From NCBI RefSeq assembly GCF_024172165.1, contig NZ_JAMZEB010000002.1, forward strand, positions 5,229,501 through 5,293,500: 64,000 bases of DNA. Direction: 5' to 3'. The position numbers and the translations under genes were made by a program. The stretch is from Nonomuraea thailandensis. GTDB taxonomy: Bacteria; Actinomycetota; Actinomycetes; Streptosporangiales; Streptosporangiaceae. The first letter of the stretch is position 1; each line of letters begins with the position of its first letter. The notes under the pieces are model-generated. The model made no database searches. It had not been told where the DNA came from and saw nothing but the letters and a program-made list of their open reading frames with translations. Positions 43,801-52,064 of this stretch are shown one piece after another.

Positions 43801-44310
43801 AAGGTGACGGTCGTGGTGCCCAGGCACCAGGTGGCCATCGACACGGCCGCCACGAGGAACTTCGTGGACGCCGCCGGTGACACCTGGACGCCGGACAAGA
43901 AGTACGTCGCGGGGAGCTACGGCTACCTGACCAGCCAGAACCGCACGCAGAGCACGTCCAGGACGATCGCCGGCACGGCGGACCAGGCGCTGTTCAGGAC
44001 GGCCAGGGAGTCGATGCTGGAGTACCGGTTCGACAACGTGCCGGCCGGGACGTACACGGTCGAGCTGAACTTCGCCGAGATCAGGAACATGCGGATGGGC
44101 CAGCGCGTGTTCGACGTCCTGGTGGAGGGGCAGCTCGCGATCCCGGCGCTCGACCTGGCGCTGGAGTCGGGCACGTACACGGCGGTGACCAGGCAGTACA
44201 CGGTGAAGGTGACCGACGGGCAGCTCAACGTGCGCTTCGCGACCCGGCAGGGCGCGACGATCGTGAACGGGCTGCGCATCTCGGAGCGCTCCGACAAGGC
44301 GGCTCCGTAG
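40819..44310 (+). CDS. Large secreted S8 (subtilisin-type) protease with carboxypeptidase-regulatory and malectin-like domains
   Basis: 1163 residues. Signal peptide 1-30. I9-like propeptide 35-145. Catalytic domain 150-470 with IVVANIDSGVQFDHPDL (Asp near 186), NNDHGTHVMGT (His near 233) and FTGTSMASPHVAATVA (Ser near 400). Then repeated carboxypeptidase-regulatory-like domains (GDLSGTVTTGGEPVSGVTVT, GVVSGTVATAGTPEP, LVTGKVTDANDGDPIGGAT), a nidogen-like part (YWDDLIVDG), and a C-terminal malectin-like domain (YRFDNVPAGTYTVELNFAEI). The last may bind sugar. GTG with AAGGAG upstream. Terminator at 44317-44349. Confidence 0.95.
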   Translation: MPHTPRLRAILTGIVTVAGLLVPQAAAQAAPDPGKIDATVQARLAQDDKATFWVRMKGDADLSGARRALTKEAKAEQVFEAKSEQAESSQRDLRKLLDSHHADYTPFWIVNAVKVTAGGKLAAEIANLPDVERIDPVRTLTLPEPVAGTPQARVDAVEWNIDRVGAPRVWDELGNRGEGIVVANIDSGVQFDHPDLAASYRGRNPDGTYTHDYNWYDPAGVCPSAAPCDNNDHGTHVMGTMVGANGLGVAPGAKWIAVKGCEVNTCTDASLLKAGEWVVRPTDLDGLNPRPDLAPDIVNNSWGGDGFDPFYKEVVDSWLAAGIFPAFSNGNEGPACDTSGSPGQYQSAYSSGAFDVNNALYARSSKGEGENGEIKPNIAAPGVNVRSSVPGGYDSFTGTSMASPHVAATVALIWSGSPGLQGNVAATRPLLDGTAVDVSDTSCGGTAADNNIWGEGRLDTYAAVLAAPDEGLGDLSGTVTTGGEPVSGVTVTVAGPMRRTMVTGADGRYAIPRLLAGEYEVSAAKFGHATATAAVTITAGQAATADVPMTVLPTGVVSGTVATAGTPEPNATVEAAGTPVSAVTDASGRYSMTLPHGSYELAVTPSSRCSSAATAPVTVAGDVTRDIELPLRGDNFGYTCRSGAQEYVAGAEKLALTGDDEAQQVTLPFPVPFYGTGHTRAWIGTNGFVTFAADRVTTGSNSRLPASGTPNNAVYPYWDDLIVDGQAGIHTAVTGTAPHRVFVVEWRNVTFYNEGAQRVSFSALLGEDGSIAFRYKDIESERDRGGSATIGVENAAGNDALLYSYEEPVLATGQGLTFTASRHGLVTGKVTDANDGDPIGGATVKVGGVATFTTAADGTFYGQVLAGDYEVVVSREHYGTFTQQVTVAATAVTRIDTALVTGRVSASAAELTVVMPTGSSRTRALELTNLGSPTPYTVTGEPWFTVTPAAGELAKGQAVSLKVELSGAGVAPGTFREGKLLIKSASGRQPTIEVKVTVVVPRHQVAIDTAATRNFVDAAGDTWTPDKKYVAGSYGYLTSQNRTQSTSRTIAGTADQALFRTARESMLEYRFDNVPAGTYTVELNFAEIRNMRMGQRVFDVLVEGQLAIPALDLALESGTYTAVTRQYTVKVTDGQLNVRFATRQGATIVNGLRISERSDKAAP

Positions 44311-44316
44311 AACCCG

Positions 44317-44349
44317 GTCGCGGGCCCGCCTCCGTGGCGGGCCCGCGAC
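44317..44349 (+). terminator. Strong hairpin terminator after the S8 protease gene
   Basis: Perfect 14-bp stem GTCGCGGGCCCGCC / GGCGGGCCCGCGAC with a TCCGT loop. T-run weak. Sits between the S8 gene and the DUF4394 gene. Confidence 0.75.
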
Positions 44350-44410
44350 ATCCGTGAACGCCGCTCATGCGAAGAAGGGAGGCAGGCAACACCTTCAAAG
44401 GAGAGATCTG

Positions 44411-45274
44411 ATGCGTAAGCAACTGGCGCTCGCCGCAGTGGTGCTCGGCGCGGGCGCGGTAGTGGCGGCCTCGCCCGCGCAGGCTCACAACCGGGCCGAC
44501 GGCCCCCGCGTCACCGGCCTGACCACCATGGGCGAGCTGGTGACCTTCGACGCCGGCAACCCGAAGAGCGTGAACCGGATCGGCAGGATCAGCGGCCTCA
44601 AGGGTGACACGAAGGTCGTCGGCATCGACTACCGGGTGCAGAACGGCAAGCTGTACGCGGTGGGCGACAAGGGCGGCGTCTACACGGTGGACGGCAGGGC
44701 CAGGGCGAGCAAGGTGTCCCAGCTCACCGTGGCGCTGAACGGCCAGACCTTCGGGGTCGACTTCAACCCCGCCGCCAACCGGCTGCGCGTCATCAGCGAC
44801 ACCGGCCAGAACCTGCGGCACAACCTGGACGACCCGAACGGCGCGCCCGCCTCGGGGCAGACCGCCACCGACGGCCCGCTCACCAACCCGCCCGTGCCGC
44901 CCGCGACGGCCGGGGCGACCGCGCTCGGCGTGACCGGTGCCGGCTACACCAACAACGACCTCGACGCGGCCACCGCGACCACGCTGTTCGACGTGGACAC
45001 GACGGCCGACCAGGTCTCGGCGCAGTCTCCCGCCAACGCGGGCAACCTGGCGCCGACGGGCAAGCTGGGCGTGGACGCCGCGGCGGACGCCGGTTTCGAC
45101 GTCTACAGCCGGCTCAAGAAGGGCGTGACGGTGTCGAACACCGGCTACGCCACGCTCAGGGCGGGCGGAGGGTACCGCTTCTACACGGTGGACGTGCTTA
45201 CCGGCGCGGCCACGGTGGCTGGAACGTTCCCGTCGGACCGCCAGGTCAGCGACATCGCGGTCCAGCTCGGCTGA
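44411..45274 (+). CDS. Secreted DUF4394 domain protein
   Basis: 287 residues. Signal peptide 1-26 (MRKQLALAAVVLGAGAVVAA ... AQA). The rest has the DUF4394 propeller pattern: GELVTFDAGNPKSVNRIGRI, VVGIDYRVQNGKLYAVGDKG, NPAANRLRVISDTGQNLRHN, YTNNDLDAATATTLFDVDTT and DVLTGAATVAGTF. Function unknown; secreted propeller. ATG at 44411 with AAAGGAGAG eight bases upstream. Confidence 0.93.
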   Translation: MRKQLALAAVVLGAGAVVAASPAQAHNRADGPRVTGLTTMGELVTFDAGNPKSVNRIGRISGLKGDTKVVGIDYRVQNGKLYAVGDKGGVYTVDGRARASKVSQLTVALNGQTFGVDFNPAANRLRVISDTGQNLRHNLDDPNGAPASGQTATDGPLTNPPVPPATAGATALGVTGAGYTNNDLDAATATTLFDVDTTADQVSAQSPANAGNLAPTGKLGVDAAADAGFDVYSRLKKGVTVSNTGYATLRAGGGYRFYTVDVLTGAATVAGTFPSDRQVSDIAVQLG

Positions 45275-45332
45275 TCGCGCGACCGCCGCCCCGGGCTACC
45301 GCACGCCGGGCGGCTATGTTACTGGTTGGTAT

Positions 45333-46913
45333 ATGAGACGCGTACGGCTCCACCGCGACCTGCCGGTGCCGATGCCCGACGGCGTGAGGCTGCTGGCCGA
45401 CCACTACGCCCCCGCGGGCGGGGAGCGGGCCCCCGTCATCCTGATGCGCTCCCCGTACGGCCGGCGCGGCCTGTTCGGCTGGTACTACGGCCGCGGGTTC
45501 GCCCGGCAGGGCTTCCACGTCGTCATCCAGAGCTGCCGGGGCGGTTTCGGCTCCGGCGGCCTGCTCGACCCGCTCGGCGACGAGCACGAGGACGGCCTGG
45601 CCACCGTGGCGTGGCTGCGCGCGCAGCCCTGGTACGGTGGCTCGTTCGCGATGTTCGGCCCCTCCTATCTCGGCTACACGCAGTGGGCCGTCGCGCCCTA
45701 CGCCGGATCGGAGCTCAAGGCCATGGCCCTGCAGATCACCGCCTCCCAGTTCAGGGACGCGGCGTACGTGGGCGGCGCGTTCGCGCTGGAGTCGGCGCTG
45801 AGCTGGACCACGCTCACCGACGGCATGTCCCGCCGCTTCGGCGGCAGCACCTCGGTGCTGACCGCGCCCCGGCTCACCCGCAGGGCGGTGCTGTCGGGCC
45901 GCCCCGTGGCGGAGCTCGACCTGGCCTCGGCGGGGCGGCCACTGCCGTTCTACCAGGACCTCCTCGCGCATCACGCCGACCCGGCCGTGCCCTACTGGGA
46001 CAAGCGCGACTTCTCCTCCAAGGTGGGCGAGGTGGAGGCCGCGGTCACCATGCTGGGCGGCTGGTACGACGTGTTCCTGCCCTGGCAGCTCAAGGACTAC
46101 GCGGCGCTGCGGGCGGCGGGCCGGCGGCCGTACCTGACGATCGGGCCCTGGTACCACATCGACACCCGGCACGGCCGGCCGACGATGGCCGAGGCGTCGG
46201 CGTGGTTCCGCGCGCACCTGCTGGGCGACCGCTCGCTGCTGCGCCCCGACCCGGTGCGCATCTACGTGACGGGGGCCGAGGAGTGGCGCGAGCACCCCGA
46301 CTGGCCGGTGCCCGGCGTGCGCGAGCAGCGCTGGCACCTGCAGCACGGGTCCGGGCTCGGCGTCGAGGGGCCGCTGGAGGCGGAGCCCGACCGCTTCCGC
46401 TACCACCCGTCCCATCCGACGCCGTCGCTCGGCGGCCCCGTCCTGCTGGGCGACTCCAGGCCGCGCGACCAGCGGCGGCTGGAGCAGCGCCGCGACGTGC
46501 TGGTCTACAGCTCGCCGGCGCTGGAGTCGGACGTGGAGATGGTCGGCCCGGTGCGCGCGGAGCTGTTCGTGCGCTCCAGCACCCCGTCCTCGGACGTGGT
46601 GGTGCGGGTGTGCGACGTGCACCCGGACGGGCGCTCCATGAACGTGTGCGAGGGCGTGCGCCGCCTCGTCGGCGGCCCGGACGGGGTACGCCGGGTCGAG
46701 GTGGACCTGTGGCCGATGGCGCACCGGTTCCGGCGCGGCCACCGGATCAGGGTGCACGTGGCGGCGGGGGCGTACCCGACGATCGCCCGCAACCACGGCA
46801 CCGGCGGCCCGCTCGGCGCGGCCGGCACGATGGCGCCCGCCGACGTCGAGGTCTTCCACTCCCCCGGCCATCCCTCCGCCGTGGTGCTGCCGCTGTGCGC
46901 GCCGCACGCTTGA
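45333..46913 (+). CDS. CocE/NonD family hydrolase (X-Pro dipeptidyl-peptidase S15-like)
   Basis: 526 residues. Motifs: VPMPDGVRLLADHYAP, CRGGFGSGG, nucleophile FAMFGPSYLGYTQWAVAP (serine near 112), acid region MLGGWYDVFLPWQ, and histidine PWYHIDTRHGRPTM. The C-terminal jelly-roll (LFVRSSTPSSDVVVRVCDVH, HRFRRGHRIRVHVAAGAYP) is typical of CocE esterases and acyl hydrolases. Cytoplasmic; substrate unknown. TATGTT sits 12 bases before the ATG. The WYL regulator starts inside its 3' end. Confidence 0.94.
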   Translation: MRRVRLHRDLPVPMPDGVRLLADHYAPAGGERAPVILMRSPYGRRGLFGWYYGRGFARQGFHVVIQSCRGGFGSGGLLDPLGDEHEDGLATVAWLRAQPWYGGSFAMFGPSYLGYTQWAVAPYAGSELKAMALQITASQFRDAAYVGGAFALESALSWTTLTDGMSRRFGGSTSVLTAPRLTRRAVLSGRPVAELDLASAGRPLPFYQDLLAHHADPAVPYWDKRDFSSKVGEVEAAVTMLGGWYDVFLPWQLKDYAALRAAGRRPYLTIGPWYHIDTRHGRPTMAEASAWFRAHLLGDRSLLRPDPVRIYVTGAEEWREHPDWPVPGVREQRWHLQHGSGLGVEGPLEAEPDRFRYHPSHPTPSLGGPVLLGDSRPRDQRRLEQRRDVLVYSSPALESDVEMVGPVRAELFVRSSTPSSDVVVRVCDVHPDGRSMNVCEGVRRLVGGPDGVRRVEVDLWPMAHRFRRGHRIRVHVAAGAYPTIARNHGTGGPLGAAGTMAPADVEVFHSPGHPSAVVLPLCAPHA

Positions 46914-47836
46914 TGTCGCTGGTCCTGCTGCTGCAGGGCCGGGGCGGGATGACGGCGGCCGAGCTGGCCAGGGAGCTGGAGGTCTCCGAGCGCACGGTGC
47001 ACCGCGACGTGCTGGCGCTGTCGGAGGCGGGGGTGCCGGTCTACGCCGACCGGGGGCGGGGCGGCGGCTACCGGCTGCTCGACGGCTACCGCACCCGGCT
47101 GACCGGGCTGGACAGGGCCGAGGCGGAGGCGCTGTTCCTGTCGGGGGTGCCGGCGGCGCTGCGCGAGATGGGGCTGCAGGACGTGGCGGCCACGGCGCGG
47201 CTGAAGGCGGCCGCCGCGCTGTCGCCCGCGCTGCGCGACGCCCCGGTGACCGCCGCGCAGCGCTTCCACCTGGACGCGCCCGGCTGGTTCGCGGGCGGCG
47301 ACCCGCCGCCGGCCACGCTGGCGCCGCTGGCCAGGGCCGTGTGGCGGGACCGGCGTGTCTCGGCCGTCTACAAGGACAGCCCGCGGGTGCTGGAGCCGTA
47401 CGGGCTGGTGCTCAAGGCGGGGGTCTGGTACCTGGCGGCGCGGCACCGGACCCGCTTCCTGATCTTCCGGGTGCACCGGTTCGGCGAGATCTCCGTGCTG
47501 GAGGAGCAGTTCGACCGGGATCCCGGCTTCGACCTGGCGGCCTTCTGGGCCGAGCAGGCGGCGCGGTTCACCCGGTCGCTGCTGCGCGAGGTGGTCACGC
47601 TGCGGCTCAGCGAGCGGGGGCAGCGGATGTTGCGGCACGTCGCCGACCCGGCGGCGCTGGAGGACGCGCTGGCCTCGCTCCAGCCCGACGGGACCGTGCG
47701 GCTGGCGGTGGAGTCGGTGCCGGTGGCGTTCTCGCAGGTGCTGCGGTTCGGGCCGGAGGCGGAGGTGCTGGACCCGCCGGAGCTGCGGGCGATGGTCGCC
47801 GAGGCCGCCGCCCGCATGACCCGCCTCTACCGGTAG
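46895..47836 (+). CDS. HTH/WYL-domain transcriptional regulator (YafY-like)
   Basis: 313 residues. VRAARLMSLVLLLQGRGGMT, AAELARELEVSERTVHRDVL and ALSEAGVPVYADRGRGGGYR form the DeoR-like winged helix; the WYL core is VLEPYGLVLKAGVWYLAARH with RTRFLIFRVHRFGEISVLEE. WYL domains bind nucleotides or oligonucleotides in some systems. GTG at 46895 overlaps the CocE gene by 19 bases; MSL (ATG 46913) is an alternative start. Likely controls the CocE gene. Its 3' end overlaps the convergent SDR gene by 10 bases. Confidence 0.92.
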   Translation: MRAARLMSLVLLLQGRGGMTAAELARELEVSERTVHRDVLALSEAGVPVYADRGRGGGYRLLDGYRTRLTGLDRAEAEALFLSGVPAALREMGLQDVAATARLKAAAALSPALRDAPVTAAQRFHLDAPGWFAGGDPPPATLAPLARAVWRDRRVSAVYKDSPRVLEPYGLVLKAGVWYLAARHRTRFLIFRVHRFGEISVLEEQFDRDPGFDLAAFWAEQAARFTRSLLREVVTLRLSERGQRMLRHVADPAALEDALASLQPDGTVRLAVESVPVAFSQVLRFGPEAEVLDPPELRAMVAEAAARMTRLYR

Positions 47837-48717
47837 TCCTCCCAGGCGCGCTCGCCGTCCTTCTCCCGCACCTCGGTGATGTAGCTCCACACGCGCGGGC
47901 GGCTGCCGTCCACGTCGGTCACGCCGTACGCCTGGGCCAGCTCCTCACTTGAGACCGACCTGCCGGACCAGCGCCGCCTGTCCGGGTCCAGGGCCAGGGC
48001 CGCCACGCCCCTGCCCAGGTAGGCGGGGGTCTCGGAGACCATCCAGCTCGGGTCCGCCTCGGCCTCGCGCCAGTTGTCCTCGGTGACGCCGAAGTTGTCC
48101 AGCATGGCCTCCGAGCGCAGGAAGCCCGGCGTGACGGTCAGCCCGGTGCCCCCGTGCGGGCGCAGCTCGTTCGACCAGGCGAAGCCCAGCCGGTTGACCG
48201 ACATCTTGGCCAGGTCGTAGTAGACGTTCTCCCGGTAGCGGCTCTGGTTGAACTCCCAGGTGCCGTCGGTGACCTCGACCACCAGGCCGCCCTCGTGCCC
48301 GATGAGCAGCGGCAGCAGGTGGCGGGCGCTGATGAGGTGGGTGTCGACGGCCAGCCGCAGCAGCCGCAGCCCCTTGTCCTGGTCGTGCTCCCAGACGGGC
48401 GTGTTCCACGACCAGAGGTGGTCGCCGCCCCACACGTCGTTGACCAGCACGTCGAGCCGGCCCTGCTCGCCGCGTACGCGCTCGGCCAGGGCCGCGACCT
48501 GGTCCGGCTCCAGGAAGTCGGTCCGCACCGGGATGCCGGCGCCGCCGGCCGCGGTGACCAGCTCGGCCGTCTCCTCGATGGTCTCCGGCCGGTTCATCTC
48601 CGAGCGCCCCTCCCGGGTGCTGCGGCCGGTGCAGTAGACGGTCGCGCCGGTCGCGCCCAGCGCCACCGCGATGCCCCGTCCCGTTCCGCGGGTCGCGCCC
48701 GCCACCAATGCGATCAT
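47827..48717 (-). CDS. Short-chain dehydrogenase/reductase
   Basis: 296 residues. NAD(P)-binding ALVAGATRGTGRGIAVALGA at the start, then NDVWGGD for the NNAG motif and ENVYYDLAKMSVNRLGFAWS for the catalytic YxxxK. It resembles the atypical SDR group annotated as SDR family oxidoreductases; substrate unknown. ATG at 48717 preferred because it starts directly at the Rossmann beta strand; the frame is open to 48747. Divergent from the VOC gene, which shares the 78-base intergenic region. Confidence 0.9.
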   Translation of the reverse strand: MIALVAGATRGTGRGIAVALGATGATVYCTGRSTREGRSEMNRPETIEETAELVTAAGGAGIPVRTDFLEPDQVAALAERVRGEQGRLDVLVNDVWGGDHLWSWNTPVWEHDQDKGLRLLRLAVDTHLISARHLLPLLIGHEGGLVVEVTDGTWEFNQSRYRENVYYDLAKMSVNRLGFAWSNELRPHGGTGLTVTPGFLRSEAMLDNFGVTEDNWREAEADPSWMVSETPAYLGRGVAALALDPDRRRWSGRSVSSEELAQAYGVTDVDGSRPRVWSYITEVREKDGERAWEDYR

Positions 48718-48795
48718 GCGGCCCAGCGTGCCCGGCAAAGCCGACACCTCATGTCATGTTTTTCGGCGAACCCCTGTGATAAGTAGGGAATTACT

Positions 48796-49344
48796 ATGAA
48801 CGGCGAATTCGAGCTCCGCGGGGTCAACCACGTCGCGCTGGTCTGCTCGGACATGAAGCAGACCGTCGACTTCTACTCCGGCGTGCTGGGCATGCCGCTG
48901 ATCAAGACCATCGAGCTGCCGATGGGCTGGGGGCAGCACTTCTTCTTCGACTGCGGGGGCGGCAACGCGCTGGCGTTCTTCTGGTTCCCCGACGCGCCCG
49001 ACGGCGTGCCCGGCGTGTCGGCGCCGAAGAACCTGCCCGACCGCGGCGAGCTGCTGTCGGCCGTCGGCTCGATGAACCACCTCGCCTTCGACGTGCCGCC
49101 GGAGAAGATCGAGGAGTACCGCGACCGGCTGATCGCCAAGGGCATCGACGTGGGCGTGCTGCTCAACCACGACGACAGCGAGTTCGGCGTGGCGCCCGAG
49201 CCGCACGACGGGGTGTTCGTCAGGTCGATCTACTTCAAGGACCCCGACGGGATCCTGGTCGAGTTCGCCGCCTGGACCCGGCAGGTCGGCCGGCCCGGCG
49301 ACGTGCGGCACGAGCCCAGGACCGCGGCGGACCGGACCGTGTGA
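48796..49344 (+). CDS. VOC family (glyoxalase/dioxygenase-fold) protein
   Basis: 182 residues. Two beta-alpha-beta-beta-beta modules: LRGVNHVALVCSDMKQTVDF with YSGVLGMPLIKTIELPMGWG, and SMNHLAFDVPPEKIEEYRDR with SIYFKDPDGILVEFAAWT. Metal ligands His (NHVAL), His (NHLAF) and Glu (LVEFAAW) are kept. Could be an extradiol dioxygenase-like, isomerase or hydrolase enzyme. AGGGAAT before the ATG. Overlaps the AhpD-like gene by GTGA, suggesting one function for both. Confidence 0.93.
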   Translation: MNGEFELRGVNHVALVCSDMKQTVDFYSGVLGMPLIKTIELPMGWGQHFFFDCGGGNALAFFWFPDAPDGVPGVSAPKNLPDRGELLSAVGSMNHLAFDVPPEKIEEYRDRLIAKGIDVGVLLNHDDSEFGVAPEPHDGVFVRSIYFKDPDGILVEFAAWTRQVGRPGDVRHEPRTAADRTV

Positions 49345-49973
49345 TGGCGCGCCTGCGCCGGGTGCCGCGGGAGGAGATGACCGACCCGGTCGTCGCGTTC
49401 TTCCACGACCGGCTGATCCTGCCCGACGGCTCCGGCACGGCCACCGGCTCGCCGGGCGACTGGTGGGAGGTCTTCGCGCTCGACCCGAAGATCTTCCGGC
49501 ACTGCGTCAAGGGTTTCGAGCTCTACCGCGGCACCGCGCTGGACCCGGTGCTGCGCGAGCTGGGGCAGGTCAGGGCCGGGTGGGCGCGGCAGAGCCAGTT
49601 CGTCTACTCCCAGCACTGCAAGCAGCTGCGGGCGCTCGGCGTGCCGGAGGAGAAGGTGCAGGCGGTCGCGCACTGGGCGGTCAGCGACCTGTTCGACGAG
49701 CCGGAGCGGGCGGTGCTGGCCTACACCGACGCGCTGGTGCTGGACGGCGGGCGGGTGCACGACGAGGTGTTCGGCGCGCTCCGGCGGCACCTGCCCGACG
49801 AGCAGATCCTGGAGCTGACGTACGTGACGTGCCTGTACGAGATGCACGCCACGATGGCGCGGGCGCTGCGGCTGGAGTTCGACGACCGGCCGGACCCGAT
49901 CGTGGAGGTGCCGGCGCCCGACGGGTACGGCGCCCGGGACATCGCCGAGGACCTGACCATTCGTCGCGAGTAA
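49341..49973 (+). CDS. Carboxymuconolactone decarboxylase / AhpD-like protein
   Basis: 210 residues. The AhpD-like helices WARQSQFVYSQHCKQLRALG (E/Q-x2-H-C core), VPEEKVQAVAHWAVSDLFDE, AVLAYTDALVLDGGRVHDEV and LPDEQILELTYVTCLYEMHA are seen. Only one cysteine is in the motif, unlike alkylhydroperoxidases with CxxC, so it is probably a gamma-carboxymuconolactone decarboxylase-type protein. Coupled to the VOC gene. Catabolic pairing with the VOC protein (ring-cleavage product handling) is inferred from position. Confidence 0.92.
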   Translation: MMARLRRVPREEMTDPVVAFFHDRLILPDGSGTATGSPGDWWEVFALDPKIFRHCVKGFELYRGTALDPVLRELGQVRAGWARQSQFVYSQHCKQLRALGVPEEKVQAVAHWAVSDLFDEPERAVLAYTDALVLDGGRVHDEVFGALRRHLPDEQILELTYVTCLYEMHATMARALRLEFDDRPDPIVEVPAPDGYGARDIAEDLTIRRE

Positions 49974-50060
49974 TCGACCGCCCGCCGATCGGCGATCCCG
50001 TTCACCGGCGCCCCTCGTTAGAGTCTCGGCTGGTCCGCGTGGCGCGCCTGTCTCAGATAG

Positions 50061-50075
50061 CGAGATTTCATCTCG
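50061..50075. promoter_or_regulatory. 15-bp palindrome upstream of the symporter operon
   Basis: CGAGAT-TTC-ATCTCG, preceded by TCTCAGATAG. 129 bases before the DUF3311 ATG, in an A+T-rich intergenic stretch. A likely regulator site; regulator unknown. Confidence 0.5.
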
Positions 50076-50155
50076 ACATTTAGGCCAAACCGTAACATCG
50101 CGGACATTGGGTTTAATATCCCCGAAAAGCTAACCTCCCTCCATTGACACACACG

Positions 50156-50184
50156 TCAGGACCCGGTCAACAGCCGGGTCCTGA
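50156..50184 (+). promoter_or_regulatory. Leader hairpin before the DUF3311-symporter operon
   Basis: TCAGGACCCGG-N7-CCGGGTCCTGA, perfect 11-bp stem, 19 bases before the DUF3311 ATG and directly after TTGACACACACG. May be an attenuator-like or stabilising structure, or end an upstream transcript. Confidence 0.5.
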
Positions 50185-50203
50185 TCCGTTCATCGGAGGG
50201 ACG

Positions 50204-50413
50204 ATGACTACCGGGGAACCCGGGCAGCCACGCACCGACCGCAGCCCGTGGAACTGGCTGCTGGTCGTACCGATCGTGCTGCCGTTGCTGACGTTCCTGT
50301 TCAACGCCGACGAGCCTCGCCTGCTGGGCTTCCCGCTCTTCTACTGGCTCCAGATGGCGTTCATCGTGGTGGGCGTCGTGACCACGACCATCGTCTACAG
50401 GATGACCAAGTGA
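50204..50413 (+). CDS. DUF3311 small membrane protein (symporter partner)
   Basis: 69 residues with two hydrophobic segments (NWLLVVPIVLPLLTFLF and LFYWLQMAFIVVGVVTTTIV). DUF3311 genes commonly precede a sodium:solute symporter and probably supply a small subunit. CGGAGGGACG is the ribosome site. The stop overlaps the symporter start as GTGA (50410-50413). Confidence 0.92.
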   Translation: MTTGEPGQPRTDRSPWNWLLVVPIVLPLLTFLFNADEPRLLGFPLFYWLQMAFIVVGVVTTTIVYRMTK

Positions 50414-52017
50414 GCGGGCACACGACCGAGCTGGTCGTCTTCATCGTGCTGTTCCTGATCGTCAGCGGCATGGGCTTCGTGGCCTCGCGCTGGCGGCGGC
50501 CCAACGACCTGGCCAGCCTGAACGAGTGGGGCCTGGGCGGGCGGAGCTTCGGCTCCTGGATCACCTGGTTCCTGATCGGCGGCGACCTGTACACCGCCTA
50601 CACCTTCGTGGCGGTGCCCGCGCTGGTGTTCAGCTCCGGGGCGCTGGGGTTCTACGCCCTGCCGTACACCGTCGTGGTGTACCCGCTGGTGTTCCTGGTG
50701 CTGGCCCGGATGTGGTCGGTCTCGCACGTGCACGGGTTCGTCACGCCGGCCGACTTCGTCAGGGCCCGGTTCGGGTCGCCGACGCTGGCGCTGGTGATCG
50801 CGATCACCGGGCTCGTCGCGACGATGCCGTACATCGCGCTGCAGCTCGTCGGCATCGAGGCCGTGCTCAAGGCGATGGGCATCACCGGGCACCTGCCGAT
50901 CATCATCGCGTTCGCGATCCTGGCCGCCTACACCTACCAGTCCGGCCTGCGCGCGCCCGCGCTGATCGCGTTCGTCAAGGACGCGCTCATCTACATCGTG
51001 ATCCTGGCCGCGGTGATCTACATCCCGTCGAGGCTGGGCGGCTGGGACTCGATCTTCGACGCGGCCAAGGCCAAGTTCGACGCGAGCCCGGCACCGGGCG
51101 ACGGCCACATCCTCAACGCCAACAACCAGCTCCAGTACATCACGCTGGCGTTCGGCTCGGCGCTGGCGCTGTTCCTGTACCCGCACAGCCTCACCGGCGT
51201 GCTCGCCTCCAAGAACCGCAACGTCATCAAGCGGAACATGTCGGCGCTGCCCGCCTACAGCCTCGTGCTGGGCCTGATCGCGCTGCTCGGCTTCATGGCC
51301 ATCGCGGCGGGCACCAAGCCGGTCACGGCCAACGGCAAGACCGACACGAACACGATCGTGCCGGTGCTGTTCGACCAGATGTTCCCCGACTGGTTCACCG
51401 GCGTGGCGTACGCGGCCATCGGCATCGGCGCCCTCGTCCCGGCGGCGATCATGTCGATCGCGGCGGCGAACCTGTTCACCCGCAACATCTACCGCGAGTA
51501 CCTCAACAAGAACGCCACCGACGCCCAGGAGGCCAACGTCTCCAAGCTGGTGTCGCTGGTGGTCAAGGTGGGCGCGGTGCTGTGCATCCTGCTGCTCGAC
51601 CCGCAGTTCTCGATCGACCTGCAGCTCATCGGCGGCGTGATCATCCTGCAGACGCTGCCGTCGGTGGGACTGGGCCTCTACACGCGCTGGTTCCACAAGG
51701 GCGGCCTGATCGCGGGCTGGGCGGCCGGTCTGTCGGCGGGCATGTGGATGTTGTACCTCATCCCGAACCCGGCCAACGGCAAGGCGCACTTCGGCGGCTC
51801 GGCGTTCCCGCTGTCGAACTTCGGCTTCGACACCAAGATGACGATCTACGCCGGGTTCCTGGCGCTGGCCGTCAACCTGGTGGTGGCCGTCCTCGGCACG
51901 ATGATCTTCAAGGCCGTCAAGGTGGCCGACGGCGAGGACGCCACCGCCCGCGACGACTACTTCGTCGACGAGGGCGACCCGAAGGTCAAGGACCTGGACC
52001 TCACCGGATCCCACTGA
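50410..52017 (+). CDS. Sodium:solute symporter (monocarboxylate/acetate permease-like)
   Basis: 535 residues, about 13 membrane segments. SSS-family motifs: WGLGGRSFGSWITWFLIGGD, HGFVTPADFVRARFGSPTLA, FLYPHSLTGVLASKNRNVIK and YAAIGIGALVPAAIMSIAAA (sodium-site helix). It resembles MctP/MctC-like carriers for short monocarboxylates; the substrate is not proven. The acidic C-terminal tail (DDYFVDEGDPKVKDLDL) is cytoplasmic. Works with the DUF3311 protein. Terminator at 52031-52060. Confidence 0.95.
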   Translation: MSGHTTELVVFIVLFLIVSGMGFVASRWRRPNDLASLNEWGLGGRSFGSWITWFLIGGDLYTAYTFVAVPALVFSSGALGFYALPYTVVVYPLVFLVLARMWSVSHVHGFVTPADFVRARFGSPTLALVIAITGLVATMPYIALQLVGIEAVLKAMGITGHLPIIIAFAILAAYTYQSGLRAPALIAFVKDALIYIVILAAVIYIPSRLGGWDSIFDAAKAKFDASPAPGDGHILNANNQLQYITLAFGSALALFLYPHSLTGVLASKNRNVIKRNMSALPAYSLVLGLIALLGFMAIAAGTKPVTANGKTDTNTIVPVLFDQMFPDWFTGVAYAAIGIGALVPAAIMSIAAANLFTRNIYREYLNKNATDAQEANVSKLVSLVVKVGAVLCILLLDPQFSIDLQLIGGVIILQTLPSVGLGLYTRWFHKGGLIAGWAAGLSAGMWMLYLIPNPANGKAHFGGSAFPLSNFGFDTKMTIYAGFLALAVNLVVAVLGTMIFKAVKVADGEDATARDDYFVDEGDPKVKDLDLTGSH

Positions 52018-52030
52018 CCCTCTCACCGCC

Positions 52031-52060
52031 GCGGCCCGTCCCCTTCCGGGGGCGGGCCGC
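52031..52060. terminator. Bidirectional terminator
   Basis: GCGGCCCG-T-CCCC-TTCC-GGGG-G-CGGGCCGC between the symporter gene and the convergent DUF6285 gene. Confidence 0.75.
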
Positions 52061-52064
52061 GCGG

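Noticed and set aside
40837..43827. Minus-strand open frame of 996 codons
   Set aside because: Antisense to the S8 protease, which has a full catalytic triad and signal peptide.
50144..50203. Upstream start for the DUF3311 protein
   Set aside because: The added 20 residues are encoded by a hairpin leader and lack a ribosome site; ATG at 50204 has GGAGG.
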